This document shows positions 12,835-14,363 of a stretch of 14,363 nt of DNA, piece after piece. The notes under the pieces are model-generated. The model did no database searches. It saw nothing but the letters and a program-made list of their open reading frames with translations, and was not told the origin of the DNA. The stretch covers positions 1 to 14,363 of the forward strand of contig JBKGZM010000048.1 of the NCBI GenBank assembly GCA_046545575.1, read 5' to 3'. The translations under genes were made by a program, and so were the position numbers. Source of the stretch: JAGXOF01 sp046545575. Its GTDB lineage: Bacteria > Chloroflexota > Dehalococcoidia > SZUA-161 > SpSt-899. Every line of letters begins with the position of its first letter. The first letter of the stretch is position 1.

Positions 12835-14331
12835 ATTGGACTTCTTAAGGGTTTTGCTGTAGGGTTTCTGAGTTTCCTTCTGTTTATCTGCCTTATTGCC
12901 TTTGGCCTCGGGTTTACTGTTGACCGCACCGCGCTGAATCCTTCCTTTGTTGGCGAGGAGCTGGACAAGATTGATTTCCCCGAACTGTCGCGTGAGGTCG
13001 TGTCTGAGTGGGCAACGGAAAATAGTATCCCCGACGAGCTTAAGAGCAACTTGGTTGATAGCGCTGTAAAACTCGCCCCACCGGTTAAACACAGGGTGAA
13101 GTCGGGGAGCAATGACATCTATGAGTACCTCCGCGGGGGGAGGGATCAGCCTAAGCTTTACGAGACTCTTGGCGATAATTTCTTCAACTCACAATTTCTG
13201 TATTCGGTCGTTGCTGAAGTAGATATGGCTTCTTTGATTGATGCAATGTTATATTCCCAGGGAGTTCCGACTCGGCTTAATGAGCCACTTGTAGAGGCAT
13301 TCCGGGAATTCGAACCCGCTATGGAGGAAGGGCTCAGTGAAGCGTCAGGGCCTGTTTTTGAATATCTCCTCAAGGACAGGGAAAGCGTGGATGTAGCTCA
13401 TACCCTGAGGGCATCAATCCCGTCAGGATTCCCTGGTGCTCTGCTGGAAGGACTTGAGATTTTCGAGGTCTCATCCGGGATGATTCGTTCTGGGGTTGAA
13501 CAATACTTGCCGGAAGAGGTAGAAGATCTGTCTCGACGACAGCTTGACAGCGCGTTTGCGGAAATCGAACCAGCAGTACGGGAACAGTTGATCAAGTCAG
13601 CGGACCCGATACTGGATTATCTGCTAAATCAGCGAGAGGGCGTCAGTGTGTCGGTTTCCTTGGAGCCTTTGAAGGAAGGGTTGCGAGAGCCTCTACGAGA
13701 GGCTTTTATGAATTCACCACCGCCTCAGTTTGCTGATTTACCGCCTGAAGTGCTGCGCGAGCATTTTGAGGAGTACTACAGAGGCCTAATTGCCACCATG
13801 CCGCGCACAGCAGAGATCGATGAGAACTGGCCAGTAATGGATGATGTTAAGGAATTGACCGAATCAATCCTGACAGAATGTCAGAGGAGTCTTGCTGATG
13901 CCAGGGATGGTTTGGCGGAGGGGATAGCGAATGCTGAACGAGGGCTTGCGGAGCTGCGCGGAGATGTCAGTGAGTTTCAGTTGTGGTACAAAGTCTTGAT
14001 TGGTGTTATGGTTTTATTAATCCTGGCAATAGTCCTCATATATCGCACGGTGAAGGGAGCGACAAGGAGTCTGGGCATTGTTTTTCTCTTATATGGGATT
14101 GTTGGATTGGCCGGAGTGATTCTGGCAAGGAGTATTGCAACGACTCATCTGACGGGATTGGATTTACCGAGTGCGGTACAATCCCTCCCAGTACAGCTCC
14201 TCAATGATGGCACGTCTCCTTTGCAGGTGTTGAGCATTGGTATGATTGTTGTGGGAATTATCTTGGTGCTTGTCTCTATTTTCTATCCGTTCCGTCGCGG
14301 CTATTTACAAAGTTCAGAACTCAGGACATAG
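12835..14331 (+). CDS. Membrane protein with three internal repeats, unknown function
   Basis: The frame open from 12817 encodes a membrane anchor that a start at GTG 13000 would cut off: LLKGFAVGFLSFLLFICLIAFGLGF lies at 12841-12915. No ATG, GTG or TTG is in frame before 13000. ATT 12835 has GAGAGG (12823-12828) 6 nt upstream, giving 498 residues. The large middle part is acidic, helical and probably outside the membrane. Three related units can be aligned (numbered from 13000): 27-50 DIYEYLRGGRD, 106-129 VFEYLLKDRES and 191-214 ILDYLLNQREG, each preceded by a Pro-x-Val/Met segment. A coiled-coil-like stretch (about 283-325) precedes three C-terminal membrane helices (about 330-348, 356-378, 408-429). 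No family is recognised. It follows the thioesterase by 26 nt, probably in one transcript. Confidence 0.75.
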   Translation: MGLLKGFAVGFLSFLLFICLIAFGLGFTVDRTALNPSFVGEELDKIDFPELSREVVSEWATENSIPDELKSNLVDSAVKLAPPVKHRVKSGSNDIYEYLRGGRDQPKLYETLGDNFFNSQFLYSVVAEVDMASLIDAMLYSQGVPTRLNEPLVEAFREFEPAMEEGLSEASGPVFEYLLKDRESVDVAHTLRASIPSGFPGALLEGLEIFEVSSGMIRSGVEQYLPEEVEDLSRRQLDSAFAEIEPAVREQLIKSADPILDYLLNQREGVSVSVSLEPLKEGLREPLREAFMNSPPPQFADLPPEVLREHFEEYYRGLIATMPRTAEIDENWPVMDDVKELTESILTECQRSLADARDGLAEGIANAERGLAELRGDVSEFQLWYKVLIGVMVLLILAIVLIYRTVKGATRSLGIVFLLYGIVGLAGVILARSIATTHLTGLDLPSAVQSLPVQLLNDGTSPLQVLSIGMIVVGIILVLVSIFYPFRRGYLQSSELRT

Positions 14332-14363
14332 CGCCTGTGGAGCTGAAGGGTATAGTGTGCACC

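Noticed and set aside
1..14363. CRISPR arrays, insertion sequences, toxin-antitoxin or phage-defence modules
   Set aside because: No spaced repeats, transposase motifs, terminal inverted repeats, tRNA-like sequences or recognisable defence domains were seen on either strand.

Overview
The window looks like part of a free-living bacterial chromosome: roughly balanced GC, dense genes, mostly ATG starts with AGGAGG-type ribosome binding sites. Its mix is a TRAP transporter with a lipoprotein binding protein, a PaaK-like ligase, a thiolase/DUF35 pair and a DUF2851 protein. This fits an anaerobic or marine heterotroph and would suit Chloroflexota (Dehalococcoidia-like). That placement is an inference from gene content only. 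No rRNA, tRNA, CRISPR array, transposase or integrase was recognised.

Layout. (1) 1-1130: the tail of a possible upstream gene, an extended -10 promoter, and the housekeeping tRNA-modification gene tsaD. (2) 1171-1692 (minus): a MarR-family regulator, convergent with tsaD and divergent from the next block. (3) 1947-10219 (plus): a long co-directional block. In order it holds a metallo-beta-lactamase-fold hydrolase, the TRAP transporter genes dctP, dctQ and dctM, a PaaK-like acyl/aryl-CoA ligase, a 62-residue helical protein, an SCP-x-type thiolase, its DUF35 zinc-ribbon/OB-fold partner, and a short-chain dehydrogenase. (4) 10369-12234 (minus): a DUF2851 protein preceded by a stand-alone cyclic-nucleotide-binding-fold protein. 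(5) 12368-14331 (plus): a PaaI-type hotdog thioesterase and a membrane protein with three internal repeats.

How block 3 could work: an organic acid is bound by DctP and imported by DctQM. It is activated to a CoA thioester by the ligase, reduced or oxidised by the SDR, and cleaved by the thiolase/DUF35 pair. The MBL hydrolase may open a lactone or another ester-like bond. The divergent MarR protein is the natural candidate repressor. The intergenic region holds two face-to-face promoter candidates, and an imperfect palindrome covers the marR -10 and start codon. The actual substrate cannot be read from the sequence.

The least conventional observations are these. Two consecutive genes (thioesterase and repeat membrane protein) lack a well-placed canonical start but have ATT at good Shine-Dalgarno spacing. 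A seven-codon mini-ORF takes the ribosome binding site in front of the thiolase and overlaps its start as ATGA. The marR mRNA is predicted to be leaderless, with an operator over its -10. Mutually exclusive hairpins lie between dctP and dctQ. The 62-residue protein between ligase and thiolase is unassigned. The window contains no obvious defence or mobile system.
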